Source: Methylobacterium sp.
GTDB taxonomy: Bacteria; Pseudomonadota; Alphaproteobacteria; Rhizobiales; Beijerinckiaceae
Length of the DNA: 8,201 bases
Assembly (NCBI GenBank): GCA_021154065.1
Contig: JAJKJG010000084.1
Coordinates: forward strand, 1-8,201
Direction of reading: 5' to 3'
The notes below the pieces were generated by a model. The model was not told the origin of the DNA, searched no databases, and worked only from the letters and a program-made list of their open reading frames with translations. Below are positions 1 to 7,757 of this stretch, one piece after another. Numbering within the stretch: position 1 is the first letter of the stretch; each line of letters starts with the position of its first letter. Position numbers and translations under genes: made by a program.

Positions 1-1478
<1,478 letters not shown>

Positions 1479-1509
1479 CGGACAGGTCGGGCGCGATCGC
1501 GTGCGAACG

Positions 1510-2133
1510 TCAAGAGCCGCGGCGCGCGGCGCCGAGGAGGTCGACGGCGACATCGGCGAAGGCGGCGGCGAGCCGCTCGTGCCAGCCGAGCCGGGCCGGC
1601 TTCGCGCCGGGCCGGCGGCGGCGCTGCCGCGGCGGCCGCGGGATGTGCAGGAACAGCACCGGCATCGGCGCCGCGAGCGCGGCGAAATAGGACGCGTTGC
1701 ACAGGTACCGGCCGGCATCCTGCGAGAGACGGCAGGGGAGGCCGGCGCGCCGCAGCCGCGCCAGCGCCGCCTTGGCGCCGGCGCGGCTTACCCGGTGCGA
1801 CGGGCCCGGCGCCAGCGCCGGCGCGGTGCGGCGGCGCCGCTCGACGTCGGGCGACAGGAGGCTCGCGCGGTTCGCGGCTCGGCGCTCGACGCGGACCTGG
1901 CGCGCGCGCCCGGCGACGCCGATCATCAGCACGGCGTCAAAGCCGCCGGCGAGCGCCGGCGCCAGCACCGCTTCGATCGCGGCGTAGGCGGTCGGCATGA
2001 CCAGCGCCTCGGCCTCGATGCCGAGGCGGCGCCAGCGCGGCGAGGCCGCGACGCGGCGGGCGATCTCGGCGCTCGGGTTGACCGAGATGCCCGGGAAGCG
2101 GCCGAAACCGGTGACGAGAAGGCGAGGTTTCAA
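1510..2133 (-). CDS. pcp: Pyroglutamyl-peptidase I (peptidase family C15)
   Basis: A cytoplasmic cysteine peptidase that removes N-terminal pyroglutamate from peptides. The 207-residue length fits the family (about 200-220). The N-terminal family motif appears as GFGRFPGISVNPS at 9-21. The catalytic triad can be placed by alignment with known Pcp enzymes: Glu83 in 'VRVERRAAN', Cys145 in 'GRYLCNAS' and His163 in 'FLHIP'. The Cys-His distance is 18 residues, shorter than the roughly 24 of the Bacillus enzyme, and the middle section (98-135) is rich in Arg and Ala, so this is a divergent member. An in-frame TAA at 2161-2163 leaves TTG at 2131-2133 as the only good start; a GGAG (2145-2148) lies 11 bases upstream. 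It is followed by the peptide-importer ATPase, which fits a joint role in using imported peptides (inference). Function is reasonably sure, activity untested. Confidence 0.85.
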   Translation of the reverse strand: MKPRLLVTGFGRFPGISVNPSAEIARRVAASPRWRRLGIEAEALVMPTAYAAIEAVLAPALAGGFDAVLMIGVAGRARQVRVERRAANRASLLSPDVERRRRTAPALAPGPSHRVSRAGAKAALARLRRAGLPCRLSQDAGRYLCNASYFAALAAPMPVLFLHIPRPPRQRRRRPGAKPARLGWHERLAAAFADVAVDLLGAARRGS

Positions 2134-2155
2134 GGGTCCGGGCTCTCCGCCTTCG

Positions 2156-2181
2156 GGAACTTACCGCCTAACTGCCAAGTT
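2156..2181 (+). promoter_or_regulatory. Candidate EcfG-type (general stress response) promoter for the DUF3309 gene
   Basis: GGAAC at 2156-2160 is followed after 17 bases by AGTT at 2178-2181. The known alphaproteobacterial EcfG sigma factor consensus is GGAAC, 16-17 bases, CGTT, so the match is 5/5 in the -35 and 3/4 in the -10. It sits about 66 bases before the DUF3309 start and points the right way, giving a leader of roughly 55-60 bases. A 5-bp inverted repeat (TAACT/AGTTA, 2169-2173 and 2178-2182) overlaps the -10 element. The imperfect -10 keeps this a candidate. Confidence 0.5.
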
Positions 2182-2247
2182 ATGTTTCCGCGTCGGCGAG
2201 CACGAACGATGCTTCGCGGCGGGAAATCACGGCTGGGAGAGCCTACG

Positions 2248-2406
2248 ATGACACTTGGCACCATTCTCCTCATCATCCTGATCCTGTTGCTGATCGGCGC
2301 CATCCCGAACTGGGGCTACAGCCGCGGATGGGGCTATGGCCCGAGCGGAATCGTCGGGGTGATCCTGATCATCGTCATCATCCTGCTGCTCATGGGCCGG
2401 CTCTGA
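2248..2406 (+). CDS. DUF3309 family small hydrophobic membrane protein
   Basis: A 52-residue protein with two hydrophobic helices: residues 5-19 (almost all Leu/Ile) and about 34-49, joined by a Trp/Gly/Tyr-rich loop with the motif 'SRGWGYGPSG' (25-34), which is the hallmark of DUF3309. It should sit in the inner membrane as a hairpin. The family has no established biochemical function. A Shine-Dalgarno GGGAGA lies about 7 bases before the ATG at 2248. The gene is monocistronic, divergent from pcp and convergent with meaB. A promoter-like element of the EcfG type upstream suggests it belongs to the general stress response, a common situation for such mini-proteins in alphaproteobacteria (inference). 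Confidence 0.85.
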   Translation: MTLGTILLIILILLLIGAIPNWGYSRGWGYGPSGIVGVILIIVIILLLMGRL

Positions 2407-2421
2407 CACCATCTTAAGGCT

Positions 2422-2443
2422 CCGGCGGATCGTCATCCGCCGG
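2422..2443. terminator. Perfect GC-rich hairpin between convergent genes, probable bidirectional terminator
   Basis: CCGGCGGAT (2422-2430) and ATCCGCCGG (2435-2443) form a perfect 9-bp stem with a four-base loop CGTC. It starts 15 bases after the DUF3309 stop and 8 bases after the meaB stop (reading minus), the position expected of a shared terminator. Neither side has a strong T run, so it may act as a transcript-end stabiliser or weak terminator. Confidence 0.6.
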
Positions 2444-2451
2444 GCTGCGCA

Positions 2452-3432
2452 TCACAGCGCCAGAAGCGCCGCGATCTCGTCGGCGCCGGCGGCCGGCGAC
2501 ATCGCGCCCCTGGCGACCGCCTGCTCGATCCGGCGCATCCGCTCGCGGTGGGCGGGCTCGCCGGCGAGCCGCGCGCGCAGGCGCTCGTCGACGAGCGCCC
2601 ACATCCATTTCGCGTCCTGGGCGCGGCGCTTGCGCTCGATCTCGCCGGTCGCCGTCAGCCTCGCGCGATGCTCGAGCACCTTTCCCCACAGCGCATCGAG
2701 GCCCTCGTTTAAAAGCCCGGAGACCGTCACGACGGGCGGCGACCAGGTCGGCGAGGACGGGGTGAGGATGTGCAGCGCGGCGCGGTATTCGGCGGCGGCC
2801 GCTAAGGCGCGCGGCGCGTTGTCGCCGTCGGCCTTGTTGACGGCGATCATGTCGGCGAGCTCGAGCACGCCCTTCTTGATGCCCTGCAGCGCGTCGCCGG
2901 CGCCGGGCAGCATCAGCACCAGGAAGAAGTCGGTGAGGTCGGCGACCGCGGTCTCGGACTGGCCGGCGCCGACGGTCTCGACCAGCACGACGTCGAAGCC
3001 CGCGGCCTCGCAGAGCAGCATCGTCTCGCGCGTCTTCGCGGCGACGCCGCCGAGCGTGCCCGAGGTCGGCGAGGGCCGGATGAAGGCGTGCGGGTCGGCC
3101 GAGAGCCGCGCCATGCGGGTCTTGTCGCCGAGAATCGAGCCGCCGCTGCGGGTCGAGCTCGGGTCGACGGCGAGCACCGCGACACGGGCGCCCGCGGCCG
3201 TGAGGTTCGACCCGAGCGCGTCGATCAGCGTCGACTTGCCGACCCCGGGCACGCCGGTGATGCCGACCCGCACCGCCCTTCCGGCCGCCGGCATCGCCGC
3301 CTCGAGAAGGCGCCGCGCCGCGGCGCGATGATCGGCGCGCTTCGATTCGACGAGCGTGATCGCCCGCGCCAGCGCGGCGCGGTCGCCGGCGAGAAGCTTG
3401 TCGAGGTCGACCTCGGTCTTGGGGCGGGTCAT
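2452..3432 (-). CDS. meaB: MeaB, GTPase chaperone of methylmalonyl-CoA mutase (G3E family)
   Basis: MeaB loads and protects the adenosylcobalamin cofactor of methylmalonyl-CoA mutase (or a related acyl-CoA mutase), in propionyl-CoA use or the ethylmalonyl-CoA pathway; cytoplasmic. The 326-residue length fits the family (about 330). Visible motifs: P-loop GVPGVGKST at 60-68; the MeaB-typical 'DPSSTRSGGSILGDKTRM' at 90-107; 'ETVGAGQSE' at 152-160; 'LPGAGDALQGIKKGVLE' at 175-191; and the guanine-specificity motif NKAD at 199-202. The reading frame stays open upstream to 3660, but family members begin close to the 'LLAGDRAALARAITLVES' segment, so ATG at 3432 was chosen. No good Shine-Dalgarno is visible. 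The older name ArgK (arginine transport kinase) is a historical misassignment of the same family. No mutase or epimerase gene is in the window, so it stands apart from its partner here. Confidence 0.93.
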   Translation of the reverse strand: MTRPKTEVDLDKLLAGDRAALARAITLVESKRADHRAAARRLLEAAMPAAGRAVRVGITGVPGVGKSTLIDALGSNLTAAGARVAVLAVDPSSTRSGGSILGDKTRMARLSADPHAFIRPSPTSGTLGGVAAKTRETMLLCEAAGFDVVLVETVGAGQSETAVADLTDFFLVLMLPGAGDALQGIKKGVLELADMIAVNKADGDNAPRALAAAAEYRAALHILTPSSPTWSPPVVTVSGLLNEGLDALWGKVLEHRARLTATGEIERKRRAQDAKWMWALVDERLRARLAGEPAHRERMRRIEQAVARGAMSPAAGADEIAALLAL

Positions 3433-3466
3433 GGCGGGAGTTGTGGCGGGACGGCTCGTTCCCGTC

Positions 3467-3488
3467 GAGCGGAATCGCCAATCCGCTC
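3467..3488. repeat. 7-bp inverted repeat in the meaB leader region
   Basis: GAGCGGA (3467-3473) and TCCGCTC (3482-3488) are perfect inverted copies separated by eight bases, 35-56 bases upstream of the meaB start in the divergent intergenic region (3433-3605). It could be an operator half-site pair or a leader hairpin. In DNA this GC-rich a chance occurrence is quite possible. Confidence 0.25.
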
Positions 3489-3518
3489 TGCCGCGGAGAA
3501 ACGATTTGTAACCTGCGA

Positions 3519-3548
3519 TTGCGCGCGCCGCATTGTCGTGCGTATCAT
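3519..3548 (+). promoter_or_regulatory. Candidate sigma70-type promoter for the papain-like protease gene
   Basis: TTGCGC (3519-3524), an 18-base spacer, then TATCAT (3543-3548), which differs from TATAAT at one base. It would start transcription near 3555 and give a leader of about 50 bases to the ATG at 3606. It is the best AT-rich -10 in the divergent meaB/protease intergenic region. The -35 is weak. Confidence 0.35.
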
Positions 3549-3605
3549 TGCCGCGGCGGACCCGGTGGGTTTGCGCAGACCGGCACGGCACGAACGAGGT
3601 CGCAG

Positions 3606-4280
3606 ATGGCGTTTCCCCAATTCCTTCAACCGCACACCGTGATTGCGCCCGGCGCGGCATCGCGAGAGGCGGCTTCCGCCGGGGCGCGCGCGGAGGCTGC
3701 CGCCGCGGGCCGTCCGCAGTCCGGCAAGCTGGTGTTCTCGATCCAGAAACAGCTGCAGACGCAGTGGTGCTGGGCGGCGGTGAGCACCAGCGTCTCGCTC
3801 TATTTCAACCGCTCGAGCACGTGGACGCAATGCACCGTCGCGAACAAGAACCTGAAGCGAAGCGACTGCTGCGGGAGCCCCTCGAACTGCAACACGCCGT
3901 CCGTCCTCGAAGTGCCGCTCAAGATCACTGGCAATCTCCGCACGATGATGGATCGTCGCCTTTCCCTCAACGAGGTGCAGGGCGAGATCAGCGGCAATTC
4001 ACCGGTCTGCGCCCGGATTGCCTGGCACGGCGGCGGCGGACATTTCGTGGTCGTCTCGGGGTGGCTCGTCGCGGCGGATCCGGACGAGTCGCAGTACCTC
4101 TACATCTCGGATCCGATCTATCTCGACAGCCGAGTCGCGCTCGATGAGTTTCCCTCCGCCTATCAGGGCGGCGGCGACTGGACCCATACCTACTTGACCG
4201 ACCGCCCCCGCGTTGCCCTGGCCGCCGCGGACGTCGAAGAAGCCTTCACGGCAGAGTATCCGAACGCGATCGGAGCTTGA
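3606..4280 (+). CDS. Papain-like cysteine protease, AvrRpt2/C70-like
   Basis: A 224-residue putative cysteine protease of the papain-like fold. The catalytic set is readable in papain order: Gln49 (oxyanion, six before the Cys), Cys55 in 'QTQWCWAAVS', His146 in 'GGHFVVVSGW', and Asp169 in 'YISDP'. The QWCWAA signature is typical of the AvrRpt2/C70-like bacterial family. A Cys-rich stretch follows the nucleophile (C76, C88, C89, C95), probably structural. There is no signal peptide; residues 1-40 are Ala/Arg-rich and could be a propeptide or unstructured secretion tail. The ATG at 3606 was chosen because GAGGT (3596-3600) lies five bases upstream; the frame is open further up to 3441, but without family similarity. 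The downstream gene starts one base after its stop, so the two are translationally coupled. Substrate and secretion route are unknown; known family members include plant-targeted effectors, but many are in free-living bacteria. Confidence 0.8.
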   Translation: MAFPQFLQPHTVIAPGAASREAASAGARAEAAAAGRPQSGKLVFSIQKQLQTQWCWAAVSTSVSLYFNRSSTWTQCTVANKNLKRSDCCGSPSNCNTPSVLEVPLKITGNLRTMMDRRLSLNEVQGEISGNSPVCARIAWHGGGGHFVVVSGWLVAADPDESQYLYISDPIYLDSRVALDEFPSAYQGGGDWTHTYLTDRPRVALAAADVEEAFTAEYPNAIGA

Positions 4281-4281
4281 C

Positions 4282-4839
4282 ATGGCAATCGTTCGGAAGC
4301 GCACGCCTCCGGGCTCCGGCCCGCAAGCGATCGACCGCGCGCTCCAGGCCCTGGCGCCGGCCGAGAGTGCCGCCGCACTCTCGGATCGGCCTCTCAACCT
4401 GTCGCAGCCGCTGCCGGTGTACCGGCTCGGCCTCGACCAGCTCGATGGGCCCGAGAGCCTGGCGCGCGCGACGCAGTCCGGCTGGCGCTACCTCATCGAA
4501 GGCGGCGAGGGCACCGCCTACGCGGACGTCAGGGAGACCGGCGCCGACAGCGCGAAGTTCACGAGCCTGTCGCGCAATCGCAACGCCGAACGGCTGATGC
4601 AGGCGGTGCACCTCGCCGAAGAGGCGGCGCGGGCGATGCCGGACGATTGCGAGGCCCGGATCCTCGAGGTGCCGGCGCTCTACATCGCCGCCATCTGGCT
4701 GACGGGCGCACAGCCGGTCTTCATCCCCTATCTCGATCCCTCGCGCCTTGCCGACGAGGCGGCGCCGGTGCGCGTCGAGCCGGACCTGATGGCGCGCCTC
4801 GTCGATGAGGCGCGGGCCGCGCGGCGCGGGACGCCATAG
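4282..4839 (+). CDS. Protein of unknown function, coupled to the papain-like protease
   Basis: A 185-residue protein I do not recognise. The ATG is one base after the protease TGA, with GGAG (4271-4274) inside the end of the upstream gene, so translation is coupled and the two products probably work together. No signal peptide or membrane helix is evident. The N-terminal 40 residues are Ala/Pro-rich and the rest alternates short strands and amphipathic helices. Notable segments are 'GWRYLIEGGEGTAYADVRE' near 71-89, a helical stretch around 'NAERLMQAVHLAEEAARAM', and 'ALYIAAIWLTGAQPVFIPYLD', which could pack against a partner. Possible roles are a propeptide-like inhibitor, a chaperone or an immunity protein for the protease; none is shown by sequence. 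Real as a gene (start, Shine-Dalgarno, coding bias); function unknown. Confidence 0.75.
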   Translation: MAIVRKRTPPGSGPQAIDRALQALAPAESAAALSDRPLNLSQPLPVYRLGLDQLDGPESLARATQSGWRYLIEGGEGTAYADVRETGADSAKFTSLSRNRNAERLMQAVHLAEEAARAMPDDCEARILEVPALYIAAIWLTGAQPVFIPYLDPSRLADEAAPVRVEPDLMARLVDEARAARRGTP

Positions 4840-4854
4840 GCGCCTGGCGGCGCC
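4839..4854 (+). repeat. Short GC hairpin at the end of the unknown-function gene
   Basis: GGCGCC (4839-4844) and GGCGCC (4849-4854) can pair across a TGGC loop. It overlaps the last base of the stop codon at 4837-4839. No T tract follows, so termination is doubtful; it may only reduce read-through into the secreted peptidase gene. Confidence 0.25.
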
Positions 4855-4859
4855 GTCCG

Positions 4860-4887
4860 TTGACGCCGCGGCCGGCGAGACTGTTCA
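4860..4887 (+). promoter_or_regulatory. Weak candidate promoter for the secreted M23 protein gene
   Basis: TTGACG (4860-4865) is a 5/6 match to the -35 consensus, followed after 16 bases by TGTTCA (4882-4887), a poor -10. It lies in the 96-base gap between the unknown-function gene and the secreted peptidase gene, about 50 bases before the ATG. Separate transcription from the protease pair is possible but not established. Confidence 0.25.
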
Positions 4888-4935
4888 CGCTCACCAAATG
4901 GGCGAGTCCGGCAGGTTCGACGGAGGAGACGCAGG

Positions 4936-6912
4936 ATGGGCATCGGGCGGATTGCAACTCGTCTCGCATGGGCCGGCCTCGCGTGGCTCGTCTTAGCCCC
5001 TCCGACGGAAGCCTGGGCCGAGAAGGCGGTGGCGTTCTTCACCGAAAGTCATGTCGACACGAAATTTCCACTGAGCGAGATCGCCGGCAAGGCGCACTCC
5101 ATCAGCTTCCGGTTCCGGCTCGATTACCCGAACTCGATGACCGGGAACATGATCGGCCGCGATTCGGCGGCCGGTGATTTCTACCAGATTTCCAAGAATA
5201 ACACGGACTCAGGGAGCGCCGACCGGCCGACGCTTCTCGTGCAGATCGGCCCCGCCGCAAATCCCGTCACGGGAGTCTATGCAAACATCGACAACCTGAA
5301 GGACGGTTTCGAAGCCGGGAAATGGTATCACCTCACCATAACCGTCGATTCTAAGCTCAAGTTGAAGCTCTATATTAACGGGAAGCTTATGACTCCCCGA
5401 AAAGCCACCCTGAACTCGCCGAACGAGCTGCAGCTGCCACCCGCGCCCTGGGGCCACGGCAATCTCCGCTTCGGCAAGACCGCGCCCTTCGCGCAGTTCT
5501 ACGGGCAGCTCGCCGCCATCGCCGTGTGGGACCATGCGCTCTCGCCGGCCGAGATCGCGCAGGTCATGAAGATCCAGAAATTCGGTGCGGCCGAAACCGC
5601 GAGCGGCCTTCGCGCCGGCTGGGACTTCGAAGGCCTGCCGGACTTCGGCACACCGACCGGGCCGGGCGCCTATTGGATCCCCAGAGGCTCGGCGAAGCAT
5701 GTCGACACTGCCATACTGCCCGGGGCCAAGACCATCGGCGCCGTGCATCAGACCAGGCTGACGCTGCCGGTCGTGGGCAAGTGGGCCGTTTCGCAAGGGT
5801 CCGACACGCCGTACAACGTGCCGGACAACTCCCATCGCGGCTACGCCAGCTTCTGTCTCGACATGGTCCGCAACGACGGGCCCACCGAAGGAGAGCCGGT
5901 GCTCGCCGCCGCCGACGGCACGGTCGTCGTGGTGCGCGATTCCACGCCGGACAGGCCCTCCGTCTTTCGTCCCGAGTGGACGATTCCTGATTGCACCCCG
6001 TGCAACGGCTTTGCCGACGGATCGTGCGGTTACCTGAGCAATGAAGTCACGATCAAGCATGCGCCGACCGAGTACACCCAATACCTTCACCTGATGCACG
6101 GCTCGGTGCCGTCCTGGATCAAGGAGAAGCTCAAGAATGGAGAGCCGGTAAAGCGCGGCAGGATGATCGGCCTTGCCGGGCGGACCGGAGCTCCCGGGCC
6201 TCACCTCCACGTTTGCATGGGATGGGCGACCTTCTTCCTGCCCGGCCCGGTGACGGCGAGCGGTAAGGACGAGCCGGTGACGGCCAATCCCCTGGTGGCG
6301 GGCTCTTGCGGGTACAAGCCGGCGGTCGCTCCCGCCAAGGGGATGGATCGGACGCGCCCGTTCCAGTTTTCAGGCTATTTTGTCGAGACCGGAAGCGGCG
6401 AGAAGCTCGTCGATGCGGGAACGCCGCAAGTCGGGCAGGTGGTACGGCATGCCGATACACTCGAGGCGTTTCTCGTGCTGCCCGGTGGGGTGGCTCCGGC
6501 GATGTCGATGCACGCCATGCACAGCGACAAGTGCGCCCAGGTCAACGGAGCGTCGGCGGAAAACGGCGCGACCATATCGCAGTGGGATTGCCTGGCGCAG
6601 GACAATGTCAAGTGGGTGCTGGCCGACGCGGGCGATCAGCATTATTTCATCAAGGCGAAGCACAGCGGAAAATGCATGCAGGTCGCCGCCGCCTCGCACG
6701 ACAACGGCGCTGCCATCACGCAGTGGGACTGCGTGAACCAGGATCACCACAAGTGGAAGGTCGAGCGCCTGTCGCCGTCCGGGTACTATCTCCGGGCGAA
6801 GCATAGCGGCAAGTGTGCCCACGTTAGCGGCGGATCCACCGCGAACGGCGGAGCCATAACCCAGTGGGATTGCTTTTTTCAGGACAATCTCAGGTGGGTG
6901 TTCGGGTCATGA
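4936..6912 (+). CDS. Secreted multidomain protein: LamG-like lectin, M23 metallopeptidase, ricin-type beta-trefoil
   Basis: A 658-residue exported protein. Residues 1-28 are a signal peptide with an AWA cleavage site before Glu29. Residues about 54-215 look like a LamG/concanavalin-like jelly roll ('WYHLTITVD', 'LYINGKL', 'IAVWDHALSPAEIAQVM'). An M23 (LytM-like) peptidase follows at about 295-430: His300 and Asp309 in 'NSHRGYASFCLDM', His385 in 'QYLHLMHG', and His423-Leu-His425 in 'GPHLHV', matching the zinc ligands and catalytic His. M23 enzymes cut peptidoglycan cross-links or Gly-rich peptides. The domain carries a Cys-rich insert (C353, C356, C364). Residues 520-658 hold three ricin-type repeats starting near 523, 570 and 617, each with 'GKC/DKC', 'QWDC' and a QD...W motif. 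ATG 4936 has a strong Shine-Dalgarno GGAGGAG at 4922-4928. The gene uses TTA, ATA, ATT and AAA codons scarce in its neighbours, hinting at transfer. Likely role: carbohydrate-targeted cell-wall hydrolase; the real target is unknown. Confidence 0.88.
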   Translation: MGIGRIATRLAWAGLAWLVLAPPTEAWAEKAVAFFTESHVDTKFPLSEIAGKAHSISFRFRLDYPNSMTGNMIGRDSAAGDFYQISKNNTDSGSADRPTLLVQIGPAANPVTGVYANIDNLKDGFEAGKWYHLTITVDSKLKLKLYINGKLMTPRKATLNSPNELQLPPAPWGHGNLRFGKTAPFAQFYGQLAAIAVWDHALSPAEIAQVMKIQKFGAAETASGLRAGWDFEGLPDFGTPTGPGAYWIPRGSAKHVDTAILPGAKTIGAVHQTRLTLPVVGKWAVSQGSDTPYNVPDNSHRGYASFCLDMVRNDGPTEGEPVLAAADGTVVVVRDSTPDRPSVFRPEWTIPDCTPCNGFADGSCGYLSNEVTIKHAPTEYTQYLHLMHGSVPSWIKEKLKNGEPVKRGRMIGLAGRTGAPGPHLHVCMGWATFFLPGPVTASGKDEPVTANPLVAGSCGYKPAVAPAKGMDRTRPFQFSGYFVETGSGEKLVDAGTPQVGQVVRHADTLEAFLVLPGGVAPAMSMHAMHSDKCAQVNGASAENGATISQWDCLAQDNVKWVLADAGDQHYFIKAKHSGKCMQVAAASHDNGAAITQWDCVNQDHHKWKVERLSPSGYYLRAKHSGKCAHVSGGSTANGGAITQWDCFFQDNLRWVFGS

Positions 6913-6924
6913 CGACCGGGTACC

Positions 6925-6949
6925 AGCCGCAAGCTCTCGCCCGGCGGCT
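6925..6949. terminator. Possible weak terminator hairpin between convergent genes
   Basis: AGCCGC (6925-6930) and GCGGCT (6944-6949) are inverted copies with a 13-base loop. They sit in the 42-base gap between the stops of the convergent secreted peptidase gene and the DUF3750 gene. The stem is short and only TT follows on the plus strand, so this is position-based support. Confidence 0.3.
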
Positions 6950-6954
6950 TCCGA

Positions 6955-7710
6955 TCAGGCCGCGCCGACCCCGATCCGCCCCCAGCCGGGGAGCTTGAGG
7001 GCCGGGCGGCGGAGGTCGAGGCCGGCGACGAGGCCGAGGAAGTTGATCTCGATGCCCTCGACCCAGCCGACGGCGACGCCGACAAAGCCGCCGAGCGACA
7101 GCTCGATGCCGGTGCGGCTCGGGGTCCACCCTAGGAGGCTGCCGGTCGGGTGCCAGTCCTTGCCGAGCGCGGTCGGCGGCAGCACTGCCGACAGCTCGGG
7201 CACCTCGCGCATGACGTGGGCGACGAACGTGTTCGAGTTCGGGCCCGGCCAGGCGCGGTAGCCGCCCCACTCGCCGTAGGGGTAGCCGGCGACGGCGGCG
7301 CGCACCCGCGGTACGAGCCGCTCGGCCGCCTCGCCCTCGATCGCGACGACGAGCTCGGGTGGGTTCGAGAACCATCGCCCGTCCGGCGGCCAGCCGTCGG
7401 TGCGCACCGGGCGGCCCCAGCCGACCTTGTCGTAGCGGGTGTAGCGGGCGGCGTTCTTCTCCTTGACGACGATCCAGGAGTGGTGCGCGAAGATGCCTTT
7501 CCAGCGCCCGGTGCGGGCGGCGTAGACGTAGACCAGCGCCGCGGGCTTCGCGCTCGGCGGCGGCAAGAGCCTCGCGCTCGACCAGTCGGCGCTGCCCCAG
7601 TCCGGCGCGCGGCCGTCGCGCGTCGCCCACCACAGCGCATGAACGGCGAGCGGCAGGAGGAAGACGATAAGGATGGCGAGGAGGATTCGGGCGGCGACGG
7701 TGGCGATCAT
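6955..7710 (-). CDS. DUF3750 family membrane-anchored protein
   Basis: A 251-residue protein with one N-terminal membrane helix (about residues 5-28, 'ILLAILIVFLLPLAVHALWW'), leaving the rest probably in the periplasm. Family hallmarks of DUF3750 are clear: 'HHSWIVVKEK' at 76-85, 'YDKVGWG' at 93-99, 'PPDGRWFSNPPE' at 108-119, 'YRAWPGPNSNTFV' at 151-163, and 'LPPTALGKDW' further on. No function is established for the family. The order of a conserved His-x-Trp (77-79) followed by an Asn/Thr cluster (158-161) recalls permuted papain-like folds, but there is no Cys at the second site. The frame opens further up to 7881, but that stretch overlaps the terminase, so ATG at 7710 (first residues of the helix) was chosen. 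It follows the terminase by 47 bases on the same strand and may be read from the same transcript. Confidence 0.85.
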   Translation of the reverse strand: MIATVAARILLAILIVFLLPLAVHALWWATRDGRAPDWGSADWSSARLLPPPSAKPAALVYVYAARTGRWKGIFAHHSWIVVKEKNAARYTRYDKVGWGRPVRTDGWPPDGRWFSNPPELVVAIEGEAAERLVPRVRAAVAGYPYGEWGGYRAWPGPNSNTFVAHVMREVPELSAVLPPTALGKDWHPTGSLLGWTPSRTGIELSLGGFVGVAVGWVEGIEINFLGLVAGLDLRRPALKLPGWGRIGVGAA

Positions 7711-7757
7711 CGCCCCAAAGGTGTGATGGAACGGCGCCGCGATCAAGGGATCGGCGC

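Noticed and set aside
3458..3462. Second GGAAC (minus strand) before meaB as an EcfG promoter
   Set aside because: No CGTT-like -10 lies 16-17 bases downstream, and it is only about 25 bases from the start codon.
3441..3605. Upstream extension of the papain-like protease
   Set aside because: The extra residues overlap the meaB leader, and the good Shine-Dalgarno sits before 3606.
3433..3660. Longer meaB start at 3660 (402 residues)
   Set aside because: The extra 76 residues match nothing in the family and would overlap the divergent protease start; 3432 gives the normal length.
5209..6210. 333-residue minus-strand frame inside the secreted peptidase gene
   Set aside because: It is antisense to the clearly recognisable LamG and M23 domains, and its translation shows no family motif.
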